Of a DNA stretch of 27,090 nt, positions 17,304 through 24,883 are shown piece by piece. Positions within the stretch are counted from its first letter, which is position 1. Every line of letters starts with the position of its first letter. A program made the position numbers and the translations under genes. The DNA lies in NCBI GenBank assembly GCA_028691335.1, contig JAQUZK010000001.1, positions 1 through 27,090 of the forward strand. Reading direction: 5' to 3'. Origin of the DNA: Candidatus Izemoplasmatales bacterium (GTDB lineage Bacteria > Bacillota_I > Bacilli_A > Izemoplasmatales > Hujiaoplasmataceae). The notes beneath the pieces are model-generated. The model searched no databases, was not told the origin of the DNA, and was given only the letters and a program-made list of their open reading frames with translations.

Positions 17304-18494
17304 TTAGTTTAATTCTTTTTTAGGTTTATGTTTCTTCTTTTGATTTAACTCTTTAAAGTACTTAGCGACTACTTTTATAGTACCTGCTATTGGAACCGCT
17401 AAGATTAAACCAACTAGTCCAAATACAGCTCCAAAGAATAGAAAACTAGATAAAACAGCTAAAGGATGAATTTGAACTTGTTTAGAAAAAGCTTTTGGTT
17501 GTATTATTGTACTTTCTAATAATTGTTCGATAATATTTAATACCAAAACCATAATAATTCCAATTATATAAACTAATCCTGGGTCAGTAGCTTCAAAATG
17601 AAGGGTCAAGAATAACATAATTGGCATTGCCATACTAATCCAAACACCAATGTATGGAAAGATGCTGAAAAGGCCCATAATCAACGCAAATAACAATGCG
17701 TGTAAAATACTAAATCCAGGAATGAAAAACGATAATATAACATAGCTCAAAGTAAAGAAAATTGTAATAAAGATTATTATCATTCCTTGTCCCACAAAAT
17801 ACCCTTTAATAACTTTATTACTGCCTATAGCTAAGTTTTTTAAATGTTCTTGTGATTTTTCAGGAAACACGTGAAGTATTCCATCAAAAATAACTAAGCG
17901 ATCTTTAACCATATAGTACAAGAATACAGGAGTTAAAATAAATGTAAATCCTATGCTTATCAAAGCACTAGCTCCTGATTTGATACTAGAAAATACTGTA
18001 CCAAATCCATTAAGAATAACTTCTGTAGTTAAACCATATTCTTCAAATTCGGCTACAACCGAAATTAAATTATTAAAATCGATACTTTTTTCAATCAATT
18101 GCATAATAGTATCAAAAAAGCTTCTCATAGTCTCGTTATCAAGAATATCTACAAGTTTAACAATCACTGTTATTAATTGTGTAATAATAAAAGTAAGAGT
18201 TATTGATAGTAAGCCTAAAACGAAAATCATTCCAATAACAATCGCAAAAATGATACTTATACTTCTTTTTATCTTCAACTTTTTTTCAAAAAAATCCGCT
18301 AGTGGCGCAATCAAATAACTCAAGAGAAAAGCAATAGAGAATGGGATTATGACACTTTTAGCCGCTTGAGAAATCACACCAAAAAATCCTGATGATATCT
18401 TTCCTAAAAAATATATTCCTATAACTGTAACACTTAGAATTGATACAATTAAAAGAATTCTAATCAATTGTTCTTTAGTTAATTTCTTTTTCAT
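17304..18494 (-). CDS. AI-2E/PerM family (UPF0118) membrane protein
   Basis: A 396-residue polytopic membrane protein of the AI-2E transporter/PerM family. It has a hydrophobic N-terminal half (about 12-100), a less hydrophobic central part with amphipathic helices (about 120-200), then helices to about 375 and a Lys-rich tail. Conserved family stretches include GYFVGQGMIIIFITIFFT and SIFPYIGVWISMAMP. Members export small molecules, and some have been described as Na+/H+ antiporters or as quorum-signal exporters. The substrate is not predictable here, and the AI-2 name should not be taken literally. ATG 18492-18494 follows AAGGGTGAT. The gene lies 96 bases after the leucine-rich-repeat gene; a TATAAT in that gap suggests its own promoter. 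Confidence 0.9.
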   Translation of the reverse strand: MKKKLTKEQLIRILLIVSILSVTVIGIYFLGKISSGFFGVISQAAKSVIIPFSIAFLLSYLIAPLADFFEKKLKIKRSISIIFAIVIGMIFVLGLLSITLTFIITQLITVIVKLVDILDNETMRSFFDTIMQLIEKSIDFNNLISVVAEFEEYGLTTEVILNGFGTVFSSIKSGASALISIGFTFILTPVFLYYMVKDRLVIFDGILHVFPEKSQEHLKNLAIGSNKVIKGYFVGQGMIIIFITIFFTLSYVILSFFIPGFSILHALLFALIMGLFSIFPYIGVWISMAMPIMLFLTLHFEATDPGLVYIIGIIMVLVLNIIEQLLESTIIQPKAFSKQVQIHPLAVLSSFLFFGAVFGLVGLILAVPIAGTIKVVAKYFKELNQKKKHKPKKELN

Positions 18495-18590
18495 ACTTAA
18501 ATCACCCTTTAATTTTCTTATAAATAATCACTTATAATTATACCATTTATATTTTTAAGATAATTTAAACTCCTAAAAAAAGTATTAATA

Positions 18591-20270
18591 TTATTTGATT
18601 TTCACAAAATCTTTTAAATTATCCGTATATATATATAATTCATCATTTGGCATATCACTCCACGTAAATATGCAAGATTCATAAACTTCTTGATTAACAT
18701 AAATAACAAAATCATCATTTATTTTAACATTTAATCGAGAATTAGAATCAACCATATTAGAGATATATATTATGAAACTTCCCGCATACATATCAGCTGG
18801 TTCTCCATCTTCTAATGCATAATATACTTTCTTTAACCCATGACATTGAAGAAAAGCTCCTGTATCAATTAATTTAAGTGAGCTTGGTAAGTAAAGTTCT
18901 TCAAGTTCAAAACAACATACAAAAGCTTTACTACCTATTTCTTCACAACCTTCATCTAAATAAAGTGTTTTAAACTTAGAGGCATAATAAAAACTATTTT
19001 GTTCAATAATTCTTGAAGATATCCTCAATGATTCTAAAGAAGAGTAATAAAAAGCATTTTCACTAATTATATCTGAATTAATTGTCGCATCAGTAATGCT
19101 TGAAAAACTAAAAGCATATGGATCAATTTGAATTATATTATTTGGAACAATTAAGTTAGAAAAACTTCTACCGGAAAAAGCATAACTACCGATAGATGAA
19201 AAAGCATCAAAATCACTGAAGTCGCTTGAACCAATGATAAGCTTTTTTTCTTCATTAATCTCTAATGCTAAAGCTTTATTTATCACATCATATTTAGATT
19301 CGCTTGCCACACTTAGGTTTTCAATAGAAGAGTTTCTAAAAGCTGCTGGATTTATATATGCTAAATTTCCAAAATCAATTGAAGAAAGATTAATACAATC
19401 GCCGAAAGAATCATCTTCAAAAGTTGTAGATACACCAATAAAAGTAATATGTTTAAGTTCAGTGTTGTCTTTAAAAGCTCCTCTTTTCACAAAAACATAA
19501 TCTTTAATTTCAAGATTTTCAAGACCTGTATTACTAAAACTAAGTTCTCCTATTTCTTCTAAAGAATCAGGTAAGTTTATTTCTTTAAGGTTAAAACAAT
19601 CAGAAAAAGCTTTATCTCCAATAATCTTTAAGTTATCAGGAAAAACAACACTAACTAAAGATGAACAGCTATGAAATATGCTTATTGGAATTTCAGAAAA
19701 ACCATTTTTAAATACTACCGATGTAACTGAAGTATTTCCAAAAGCAAATTCTTTGACTGTAACATTGTCTAATATTATATTCCCACTTAAATCAGTACTG
19801 AAAAACGCCCCTTCTCCAATGTAATTAATATCTTTGGGTAAACTGAAATTACTAGGATTATAAGCAAAAGCTTCCGCGCCGATATGTTGAATTGTTGAAG
19901 CTAAAGTAACTGTTTCAAGTTCTATTTCGTAAAAAGCTAAATCACCAATCTTTAAAATCCCTTCTTCAATAATTAATGATTTAATAGGTAAACTGTATTT
20001 ACCACCCCAAATACCTCTTTTCATTTGAAAAGAATGATCCTTAATGACTGTTACTGGTTTGTTTTTATGAGTTGAGGGAATAACTAAATTCTCTACGGAT
20101 AATCCAGAAAAACCATTCACTTGATATGTATCATCCTCTAACAATTCAAATTCAAGGTATTCATGAGGATTTGTGCTATCGCTATATTTTCTACCTAAGC
20201 ATGAGGAAAATGTTAAAGAAGCTATTAATATAAACAAAATCAGTATGTATTTAATTACCTTTTTCTTCAT
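18591..20270 (-). CDS. BspA-like leucine-rich-repeat surface lipoprotein
   Basis: A 559-residue surface lipoprotein. Residues 1-23 are a signal peptide with lipobox FSSC (Cys24). From about residue 90 to 480 it consists of LRR_5 (BspA/Treponema pallidum type) repeats of about 23 residues, seen as IGDKAFSDCFNLKEINLPDSL, IGELSFSNTGLENLEI and similar units. They form a curved solenoid used by host-associated and environmental bacteria for binding. The last 80 residues lack repeats. ATG 20268-20270 has AGGTGG 11 bases upstream. A TTG two codons earlier (20274-20276) is spaced 5 bases from the same site and may be the real start. Promoter ATTACA/TATAAT lies upstream. The ligand is unknown. Confidence 0.9.
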   Translation of the reverse strand: MKKKVIKYILILFILIASLTFSSCLGRKYSDSTNPHEYLEFELLEDDTYQVNGFSGLSVENLVIPSTHKNKPVTVIKDHSFQMKRGIWGGKYSLPIKSLIIEEGILKIGDLAFYEIELETVTLASTIQHIGAEAFAYNPSNFSLPKDINYIGEGAFFSTDLSGNIILDNVTVKEFAFGNTSVTSVVFKNGFSEIPISIFHSCSSLVSVVFPDNLKIIGDKAFSDCFNLKEINLPDSLEEIGELSFSNTGLENLEIKDYVFVKRGAFKDNTELKHITFIGVSTTFEDDSFGDCINLSSIDFGNLAYINPAAFRNSSIENLSVASESKYDVINKALALEINEEKKLIIGSSDFSDFDAFSSIGSYAFSGRSFSNLIVPNNIIQIDPYAFSFSSITDATINSDIISENAFYYSSLESLRISSRIIEQNSFYYASKFKTLYLDEGCEEIGSKAFVCCFELEELYLPSSLKLIDTGAFLQCHGLKKVYYALEDGEPADMYAGSFIIYISNMVDSNSRLNVKINDDFVIYVNQEVYESCIFTWSDMPNDELYIYTDNLKDFVKIK

Positions 20271-20334
20271 AATCAATCAAACCACCTATAAGAGTATTAT
20301 TTTATATAAATCAAAAAATATAAACATTAGATTC

Positions 20335-20363
20335 ATTATATCAAAAACCTAAGTAAATGTAAT
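20335..20363 (-). promoter_or_regulatory. Promoter of the leucine-rich-repeat lipoprotein gene
   Basis: Minus strand ATTACA (20358-20363), 17-base spacer, TATAAT (20335-20340). Confidence 0.6.
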
Positions 20364-20396
20364 TGTATTTTTAATAAATATAAAATTATCTAAATT

Positions 20397-20421
20397 AAAA
20401 AAAGCCATAAATGGCTTTTTT
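20397..20421. terminator. Terminator of the small hypothetical gene
   Basis: AAAAAGCCAT and ATGGCTTTTT form a stem with a very short A-rich loop. A and T runs on both sides make it usable in either direction; it follows the minus-strand gene by 17 bases. Confidence 0.8.
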
Positions 20422-20437
20422 CTCTAGTTTTTATATA

Positions 20438-20659
20438 TTAATTTTCGATTTGTCCATATTGATTTATAACAAAACAATTAATTAACTTATTGTTTATAAT
20501 TGTATTAGAAGCTTCTAAAACGGAATTGAATACTAAGGCTTTTCTTAAAAAGTCTGAAAAAAGTGGTTGACTAGTATTTGTCTCATTAGACAATAGTTCT
20601 TGTCCCGTGTAATACTTTTTCAAGAATCCATCCTTAGTGATAATGTAGAAGGCAGGCAT
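20438..20659 (-). CDS. Small hypothetical protein, 73 residues
   Basis: Not recognised as a named family. An in-frame ATG at 20671 gives 77 residues, but the internal ATG at 20657-20659 has GAGG six bases upstream and is the better start. The protein begins MPAFYIITKDGFLKKYYTG, has a central helical stretch rich in A and L (FLRKALVFNSVLEASNTI) and ends NCFVINQYGQIEN. That layout (short beta hairpin, helix, final strand) is common among small cytoplasmic proteins of Firmicutes. There is no signal peptide or membrane segment. An extended -10 promoter and a terminator frame it as a single-gene unit with a leader of about 85 bases. Confidence 0.65.
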   Translation of the reverse strand: MPAFYIITKDGFLKKYYTGQELLSNETNTSQPLFSDFLRKALVFNSVLEASNTIINNKLINCFVINQYGQIEN

Positions 20660-20750
20660 ATATATCCTCATTTCTGTATGCTATCACATCTATTTTTGGA
20701 TTTTAAAATAAGAATTCAAGAAATAGTATATAAAAACTAGCTACATTTAT

Positions 20751-20759
20751 ATTATACCA
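20751..20759 (-). promoter_or_regulatory. Extended -10 promoter of the small hypothetical gene
   Basis: Minus strand TGGTATAAT, an extended -10 with consensus hexamer. No good -35. The leader to the start codon is about 85 bases and shows no hairpin I can identify. Confidence 0.55.
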
Positions 20760-20836
20760 TAGCTATTATAAAAACCCTTGTCTTTATTTACAGTATTACT
20801 AGTATATGTAATTATTACTCAGTTTAATGGAAAAAA

Positions 20837-21748
20837 TTAAAAATTTTTGTCAATTAAATATATTGATATATTCACTTTAGGTTTGCCAAAATCATCTTCT
20901 TCTATATTTTTTACTTTACAGGTTATATATCCCGATTTAAACTCTATGAAATAATCAATCTCTTCTTCTACTTTTTCATTCACTTTGCCGAGTTCATTAT
21001 ATTGACTATCTAATAAAACATATCCCTCATATGAATCTTCTTCAACTATAAGAATATCATTGATTTCTAAATCTAACTGGGCATCTAATCGTTCTTCATA
21101 CTCTTCTTTATCATAATTATTGTAAATCTTTGTTTCAATAGTTTTCACTTTATTAGAATTATCTAAATCGATATATTTATAAAATGCAAGAGCTACTTCT
21201 ATCGACTTATTTTCTTCATCTACTTTATTAATAATCATTACTGGTTTATAATCCTTTGATTTAAAAAAATATTTTTTAACCATATCTCTGATATTACCTT
21301 TATAAAGATAACCAAGTAAAGACTTATCTTTATAAAGTGCTATTGTCTCTTCGTCATATTCGTTATTTGGCTCCTCATTGAAAATGAGGTTATCTTGATT
21401 TCCTGGTTTTATAACTGAAAAGTTTTGAGGTAAAGCTAAATCAATATTATATTTCCACTTTAAGATATAGCTATCAAAAAAAACAGGAAAAACATCTCTA
21501 TAGTCTTTTGACAAAGTATCCTGTTTAGTCTCCTCTTCAAGTTTTTTTGGTTTTGTCCATACATAGGCTACAATCAAAAAGATAATTGAAACTACGAAAA
21601 TAAAACTAAAAATAGTATTAATCGTTTCAAGTTCAGCTTTATTTGAGGTTGAGTAAAATACAATTAAAGAAATTGTAGTTATAGCAATTAAAGCATATTT
21701 GATGATATTTTGGGTTCCTTTTGGCAAATTTAAAAACTTCTTTTTCAT
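20837..21748 (-). CDS. Membrane-anchored protein with HIRAN-like domain
   Basis: A 303-residue protein from the chosen start. Residues 15-33 and 44-64 are membrane helices with a short loop. The remaining 240 residues are soluble, acidic and probably cytoplasmic. Residues about 118-160 read LIFNEEPNNEYDEETIALYK then LLGYLYKGNIRDMV, which matches the pattern of HIRAN domains (hydrophobic, E-P-N-x-x-D-x-x-A/T-I-A, G-Y-hydrophobic). A second region (228-260, YEGYVLLDSQYNELGKV) could be another copy. HIRAN domains are known from helicases and phage-type proteins as DNA-end binders. ATG 21763 gives five more residues, but it overlaps GGAGGAG and is almost at the transcription start, so ATG 21746-21748 is preferred. 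Function unknown. Confidence 0.75.
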   Translation of the reverse strand: MKKKFLNLPKGTQNIIKYALIAITTISLIVFYSTSNKAELETINTIFSFIFVVSIIFLIVAYVWTKPKKLEEETKQDTLSKDYRDVFPVFFDSYILKWKYNIDLALPQNFSVIKPGNQDNLIFNEEPNNEYDEETIALYKDKSLLGYLYKGNIRDMVKKYFFKSKDYKPVMIINKVDEENKSIEVALAFYKYIDLDNSNKVKTIETKIYNNYDKEEYEERLDAQLDLEINDILIVEEDSYEGYVLLDSQYNELGKVNEKVEEEIDYFIEFKSGYITCKVKNIEEDDFGKPKVNISIYLIDKNF

Positions 21749-21771
21749 TGTCATCTCCTCCATTTATTTTT

Positions 21772-21800
21772 ATTATAAACTAAAATTTTATTATTATCAA
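21772..21800 (-). promoter_or_regulatory. Promoter of the HIRAN-like membrane protein gene
   Basis: Minus strand TTGATA (21795-21800), 17-base spacer, TATAAT (21772-21777). Expected start near 21765, which rules against translation from the ATG at 21763. Confidence 0.8.
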
Positions 21801-21818
21801 ACTAAAGAGGTTTTAGTT
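21778..21818. repeat. Three AACTAAA half-sites around the HIRAN-gene promoter
   Basis: AACTAAA occurs at 21778-21784 and 21800-21806, and its inverse TTTAGTT at 21812-21818. The second and third form an inverted repeat (5-base gap) abutting the -35; the first lies in the spacer. This may be an operator. Confidence 0.35.
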
Positions 21819-21874
21819 CAAAAAAAGATAAATAAATAAGTTCTAGATGGTTTATTTAATTTGTTTTACGACTG

Positions 21875-21883
21875 TGCTATAAT
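21875..21883 (+). promoter_or_regulatory. Extended -10 promoter of hppA
   Basis: TGCTATAAT: consensus TATAAT at 21878-21883 with the TG extension. The -35 (TTTAAT) is weak. It lies 41 bases before the start codon. Confidence 0.65.
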
Positions 21884-21924
21884 GTGTATAAAATCACAAA
21901 TTATATGAAGGGAAAGTGAATTAA

Positions 21925-24018
21925 ATGAATCTTACTTTGGCAATTGTTTTTAGTATTGTTATTTCTTTGGCTGCTTTTTTAATGGCCGGTTGGCTTTACT
22001 TGTGGATTAAAAAGCAAGATAGTAGTAATGTTAAAATTAAAACTATTAGCGATTTAATCAAGAGTGGGGCTAATACTTTTTTAAGAAAAGAATACACCAT
22101 ATTAGCTAAGTTCGCTGGTGTAGCTTTCATATTGATTTTAGTATTTTTACCAAAACCAATTTGGAATCAACCTGATTTTAATGCAATTTTAAGTAATAAT
22201 ATTGCGATGAGTTTAGCTTATGTCTTTGGTACAGTGTTCAGTGGAATGGCAGGAAAAATTGGTATTTTTGTAGCTACAATAGCTAACAAGAAAACTGCTG
22301 AAGCTGCCACAAGAGGTATCGCTCCAAGTTTCTTAAACGGTTTTAGAGGTGGAGCTGTAATGGGTATGGCTGTTGTTGGATCAAGTTTACTTGGAGTAGC
22401 TTTATTCTTCTGGATCACTGAAAATCCAACAATGCTTTTAGGGTTTAGTTTTGGAGCTTCATCATTAGCTTTATTCGCAAAAGCTGGTGGAGGCATTTAC
22501 ACAAAAACAGCTGATATTAGTGCTGATTTAGTTGGTAAAGTTGAGTTAGGAATTGCGGAAGATGATCCTAGAAATCCAGCAGTTATTGCGGATAATGTTG
22601 GCGATAATGTTGGTGATGTAGCCGGTATGGGAGCGGACCTTTTTGACTCTCATGTGGCTTCTTTAGCAGCCGCTTTAGTAATGGCTGCTTCAATTGATTC
22701 GGCTTCAAACTCTCATAATGTAGAGATGGTTTTCATCTTCGCTGCACTTGGTTTGTTATCCTCAATAATAGGTGTTGTTTTTGCTAAAATGGGAAAAAAA
22801 GAAAATCCTACCAGAGCACTTAATCTTAGCACTTATATTACAACTGGAATTTTTGCAGTATTAACTTTGTTAGCGACGTTTTTATTTAAGTTTGAATGGC
22901 GTTTATATATAGTCACTGTATTAGGATTATTAGTAGGCGTTATTATTGGTATTACTACTGACTATTTTACAAATGATGAAAAAACACCGGTAAGAAAAGT
23001 TGCTAAAGCAAGTGAGAGCGGACCTGCATTAACTATCATATCTGGTACATCTTATGGTTTCTTATCAGTTCTACCCGCTATGATAGGTATTGCGATTTCC
23101 GCTTTTATATCATACAAAATAGCCGCACCATTGGGTGATGGTTATGCTTTATTCGGAATATCAATTGCAGCTGTTGGTATGTTGTCAATCGTAGGAATGA
23201 TAATATCTAACGATGCTTATGGTCCTATTGTAGATAACGCTAGAGGATTAGCTGAAATGGGTGGATTAGGTGAAGATGTAATTAGAATTACTGATGAACT
23301 TGATTCAGCTGGTAATACTGTTAAAGCAGTTACTAAAGGCTTTGCGATAGCAGCTGCTGGTTTAACTGTTATTTCTCTATTAGCTGCATTTATAAGTGAG
23401 GTTAATGACGCAGCTATAGAACTAGGGGTAGCCGGTATTGAAGGTTTTGATATTATGAATCCAGCGGTATTTTTTGGATTATTAATAGGAGCTGCTGTGC
23501 CTGCAGTTTTCTCTAGTTTATTGATGCTAGGAGTAAATAAAAACGCTGAAAGAATGGTTGCGGAAATCCATAGACAATTTGACGAAATACCTGGTCTCAA
23601 AGAAGGTTTGGAAGGTGTTATGCCTGAATCAGATAAATGTATTGATATCGCAACTGAAGGTGCTCTTAAAGAACTTCTTCCAGCAGGGGCTTTTGCTATA
23701 ATAATCACTATAATCGTTGGCTTAATCGGTGGTGTTCACGCAATAGGTGGCTTCTTAGCTGGAAATATAGTTTCCGGTGTTCTCCTTGCATTGTTCATGT
23801 CTAATAGTGGTGGTTTATGGGATAACGGTAAAAAATACATCGAAGCCGGCCATCATGGCGGAAAAGGTTCAGACGCTCATAAAGCAGCTGTTGTTGGAGA
23901 CACAGTCGGTGATCCTTTCAAGGATACTGCTGGCCCATCAATCAACACTCAAATTACAGTTGTAAGTCTTGTAGCTTCTTTATTCGCAGTAATTTTCTTA
24001 ACATTCCATTTATTCTAA
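21925..24018 (+). CDS. hppA: Membrane-bound ion-translocating pyrophosphatase
   Basis: A 697-residue integral membrane pump (about 16 helices) that couples hydrolysis of pyrophosphate to export of H+ or Na+. The pyrophosphate-binding signature GGGIYTKTADISADLVGKVE is at 188-207, followed by DDPRNPAVIADNVGDNVGDVAGMGADLFDS. The second catalytic block NDAYGPIVDNARGLAEM and the C-terminal KAAVVGDTVGDPFKDT are intact. The segment GNTVKAVTKG carries Lys467 at the site where K+-dependent enzymes have Ala, which in characterised enzymes means K+-independence. K+-independent enzymes are mostly proton pumps, so an H+-PPase is likely but not certain. ATG 21925 follows AAGGGA. Single-gene unit with a strong terminator. 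Confidence 0.95.
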   Translation: MNLTLAIVFSIVISLAAFLMAGWLYLWIKKQDSSNVKIKTISDLIKSGANTFLRKEYTILAKFAGVAFILILVFLPKPIWNQPDFNAILSNNIAMSLAYVFGTVFSGMAGKIGIFVATIANKKTAEAATRGIAPSFLNGFRGGAVMGMAVVGSSLLGVALFFWITENPTMLLGFSFGASSLALFAKAGGGIYTKTADISADLVGKVELGIAEDDPRNPAVIADNVGDNVGDVAGMGADLFDSHVASLAAALVMAASIDSASNSHNVEMVFIFAALGLLSSIIGVVFAKMGKKENPTRALNLSTYITTGIFAVLTLLATFLFKFEWRLYIVTVLGLLVGVIIGITTDYFTNDEKTPVRKVAKASESGPALTIISGTSYGFLSVLPAMIGIAISAFISYKIAAPLGDGYALFGISIAAVGMLSIVGMIISNDAYGPIVDNARGLAEMGGLGEDVIRITDELDSAGNTVKAVTKGFAIAAAGLTVISLLAAFISEVNDAAIELGVAGIEGFDIMNPAVFFGLLIGAAVPAVFSSLLMLGVNKNAERMVAEIHRQFDEIPGLKEGLEGVMPESDKCIDIATEGALKELLPAGAFAIIITIIVGLIGGVHAIGGFLAGNIVSGVLLALFMSNSGGLWDNGKKYIEAGHHGGKGSDAHKAAVVGDTVGDPFKDTAGPSINTQITVVSLVASLFAVIFLTFHLF

Positions 24019-24042
24019 AAATAACAAAAATATAAAAGTTTT

Positions 24043-24077
24043 AAAACCGCTAATTATTTAAATTAGCGGTTTTTTTG
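24043..24077. terminator. Bidirectional terminator between hppA and the GNAT gene
   Basis: AAAACCGCTAATT (24043-24055) pairs with AATTAGCGGTTTT (24061-24073), followed by T. The stop codon of the convergent GNAT gene (24050-24052) lies inside the left arm. Confidence 0.9.
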
Positions 24078-24781
24078 TAAATGTATGAATTTTGTTCTAA
24101 ATCAGGAAAACTCCTCCAAGTAATTTTTTCAGTAGGTTTAAATCCTAGTTCTTCAAATATTTTTTTATTAAAACTATCTAATTCGTGGATTTCTACAATA
24201 AATGATTTTATTAAAAATAATTTTTCTAGATAACTCATAATGAATTTAGTTAGGTTTATTTTTAATTCTTGGTTGATATACTCTAGATCATGGATAACTA
24301 AATGTATTATCGCTTCTTTATTTTGAATATTATAACTAGTAACTCCTATAGGAACATTGTTCTTCTCAATAATAAATACATGTGATTTTGATGATATACG
24401 CTCTACTATGAATTTATGTGTATCTTTAAGAGTTGTTTGATAGCCACATGGAAAACCATGTCTTTTCATAACCGAAGTATCATTATGCCACTTATTTAGT
24501 AAATTACAGTCTTTTTTTGTGATAGTTCTCAGAATAAAGTCTTTTTCATTGATGTATATGTAATCACTAACTTGATTTTTCTTTAAATAACCAATTAACG
24601 CTAGATCATTTGTTTCAGTAGACAAAGAACCATCTTCTTCAACAATAACATCTGCCCACATATCATTTATTAAGACCACACTATAATCAGTTATATCTTC
24701 AATCGGTAAAAGGTATTCTTTAATAAGTTTTTTAGGAACACTTACTCTAGTTTTTTCATTATCATTAGAATAATCATCCAT
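24050..24781 (-). CDS. GNAT family N-acetyltransferase (RimJ/RimL-like) with N-terminal extension
   Basis: A 243-residue cytoplasmic protein. From residue 82 on it resembles GNAT acetyltransferases of the RimJ/RimL type: FILRTITKKDCNLLNKWHND, then FIIEKNNVPIGVTSYNI for the central strands and NKKIFEELGFKPTEKI at the end, typical of the last helix and strand. The acetyl-CoA pyrophosphate loop (R/Q-x-x-G-x-G/A) is poorly kept (NQELKINLTKF), so activity is uncertain. The first 80 residues have no recognised domain. The acceptor is unknown. It lies 102 bases after trpB with its own promoter (24831-24859) and no terminator between, so partial read-through from trpB is possible. Its last codons form part of the terminator stem. 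Confidence 0.75.
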   Translation of the reverse strand: MDDYSNDNEKTRVSVPKKLIKEYLLPIEDITDYSVVLINDMWADVIVEEDGSLSTETNDLALIGYLKKNQVSDYIYINEKDFILRTITKKDCNLLNKWHNDTSVMKRHGFPCGYQTTLKDTHKFIVERISSKSHVFIIEKNNVPIGVTSYNIQNKEAIIHLVIHDLEYINQELKINLTKFIMSYLEKLFLIKSFIVEIHELDSFNKKIFEELGFKPTEKITWRSFPDLEQNSYIYKKTANLNN

Positions 24782-24830
24782 CTTCTTTATAATTTCCTTT
24801 CTAAAAAAATTATCGACTTCTTATAACAAA

Positions 24831-24859
24831 ATACTAGCACAGCCTAACTATATTTACAA
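24831..24859 (-). promoter_or_regulatory. Promoter of the GNAT gene
   Basis: Minus strand TTGTAA (24854-24859), 17-base spacer ending TGC, TAGTAT (24831-24836): an extended -10 promoter between trpB and the GNAT gene. Confidence 0.6.
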
Positions 24860-24883
24860 GATATGAAGAAAAACTATTAGCTA

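Noticed and set aside
21749..21763. Upstream ATG of the HIRAN-like gene
   Set aside because: It overlaps the GGAGGAG ribosome binding site and lies at the predicted transcription start; ATG 21746-21748 has correct spacing.
23217..23708. 163-codon open frame antisense to hppA
   Set aside because: A shadow of the strongly conserved pyrophosphatase frame; its composition (Ser, Ala, Pro, Ile rich) is typical of antisense translation and it has no ribosome binding site.
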